From Clostridia bacterium (GTDB lineage Bacteria; Bacillota; Clostridia; Oscillospirales; CAG-382), in assembly GCA_900757905.1 (NCBI GenBank), contig CAAEPN010000089.1, forward strand, positions 1 through 16,734: a DNA stretch of 16,734 nt, given 5' to 3'. A program made the translations under genes and the position numbers. The notes under the pieces are model-generated. The model had not been told where the DNA came from. It ran no database searches and was given only the letters and a program-made list of their open reading frames with translations. The first letter of the stretch is position 1, and the number at the start of each line of letters is the position of its first letter. Below, in pieces: positions 16,636-16,734 of this stretch.

Positions 16636-16734
16636 CTATGCCCTCCCTTCGGCATTTCCGGAAACGGAATTCTGCGCTTTTTCTTTCTCTTTTTTCACAA
16701 GCGGATCGTCCTCAAACGAAACGTTTGCGTTGAC
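16636..16734 (-). CDS. C-terminal tail of a probable MacB-type ABC ATP-binding protein (partial)
   Basis: A minus-strand frame is open from the window edge to the TAG at 16636-16638. It reads as 32 residues beginning VNANVSFEDDPLVKKEKEK and ending GNAEGRA. The stop lies 2 bases upstream of the permease start codon. No Walker or signature motif is in the window; the identity is inferred from the near-universal order ATPase then permease in MacB-type operons. The charged tail would be a C-terminal extension after the nucleotide-binding domain. Confidence 0.6.
   Translation of the reverse strand, partial: VNANVSFEDDPLVKKEKEKAQNSVSGNAEGRA
16642..16647 (-). promoter_or_regulatory. Ribosome binding site supporting the TTG start of the permease
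   Basis: GGGAGG on the minus strand, inside the last codons of the upstream gene and 8 bases before the TTG at 16633. It favours the TTG over the ATG at 16609 and fits translational coupling with the upstream gene. Confidence 0.6.

Overview
The window looks like chromosomal DNA from a Gram-positive, probably anaerobic, gut-type Clostridia bacterium (Oscillospiraceae/Lachnospiraceae-like). This rests on strong AAGGAGG-type ribosome binding sites, an SLH-domain surface protein, an LCP glycopolymer transferase, clostridial modular surface proteins with InlB/stalk-type domains, and an F420-hydrogenase-beta-like protein paired with a pyruvyltransferase-family protein. No rRNA, tRNA, IS element or CRISPR array was seen. 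The genus is inference only.

Region 1 (about 1-7740, + strand) is the distal part of a cell-surface polysaccharide operon. In order it holds the last codons of an unseen upstream gene, two family-2 glycosyltransferases, a polysaccharide pyruvyl transferase family protein, an FrhB-like Fe-S protein, a two-membrane-span LCP protein, and a Wzx-type flippase. Three junctions use a 4-base ATGA stop/start overlap (45-48, 1998-2001, 4315-4318) and the others are short gaps, so the genes are probably co-transcribed. The operon ends at a perfect 11-bp terminator hairpin beginning in the flippase stop codon (7702-7738). The likely logic is: repeat unit built by glycosyltransferases and decorated, exported by the flippase, then attached to the wall by the LCP enzyme.

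Region 2 (7740-10120, + strand) is a monocistronic surface-protein gene. It has an extended -10 promoter on an 11-bp tandem repeat, a leader of about 130 nt with a small overlapping ORF, and a signal peptide. The gene carries a -1 frameshift near 8494, and its 3' end runs through the terminator of the convergent neighbour. It is probably a decayed or truncated gene, or carries a sequencing error.

Region 3 (10121-12525, - strand) is one secreted CHAP-domain protein: predicted amidase/endopeptidase, ricin-type lectin, His/Cys-rich module, Fn3-like and InlB-like repeats, and a C-terminal copper-amine-oxidase-N (stalk) domain. It has its own promoter and terminator.

Region 4 (12621-16734, - strand) is an operon of a MacB-type ABC ATPase (only the tail is in the window), an ABC permease, and a 906-residue SLH-domain protein with three copies of a 144-residue repeat, closed by a 14-bp terminator hairpin. 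Overall the window is devoted to the cell envelope: wall polysaccharide assembly, wall hydrolysis, S-layer-type surface protein and export.
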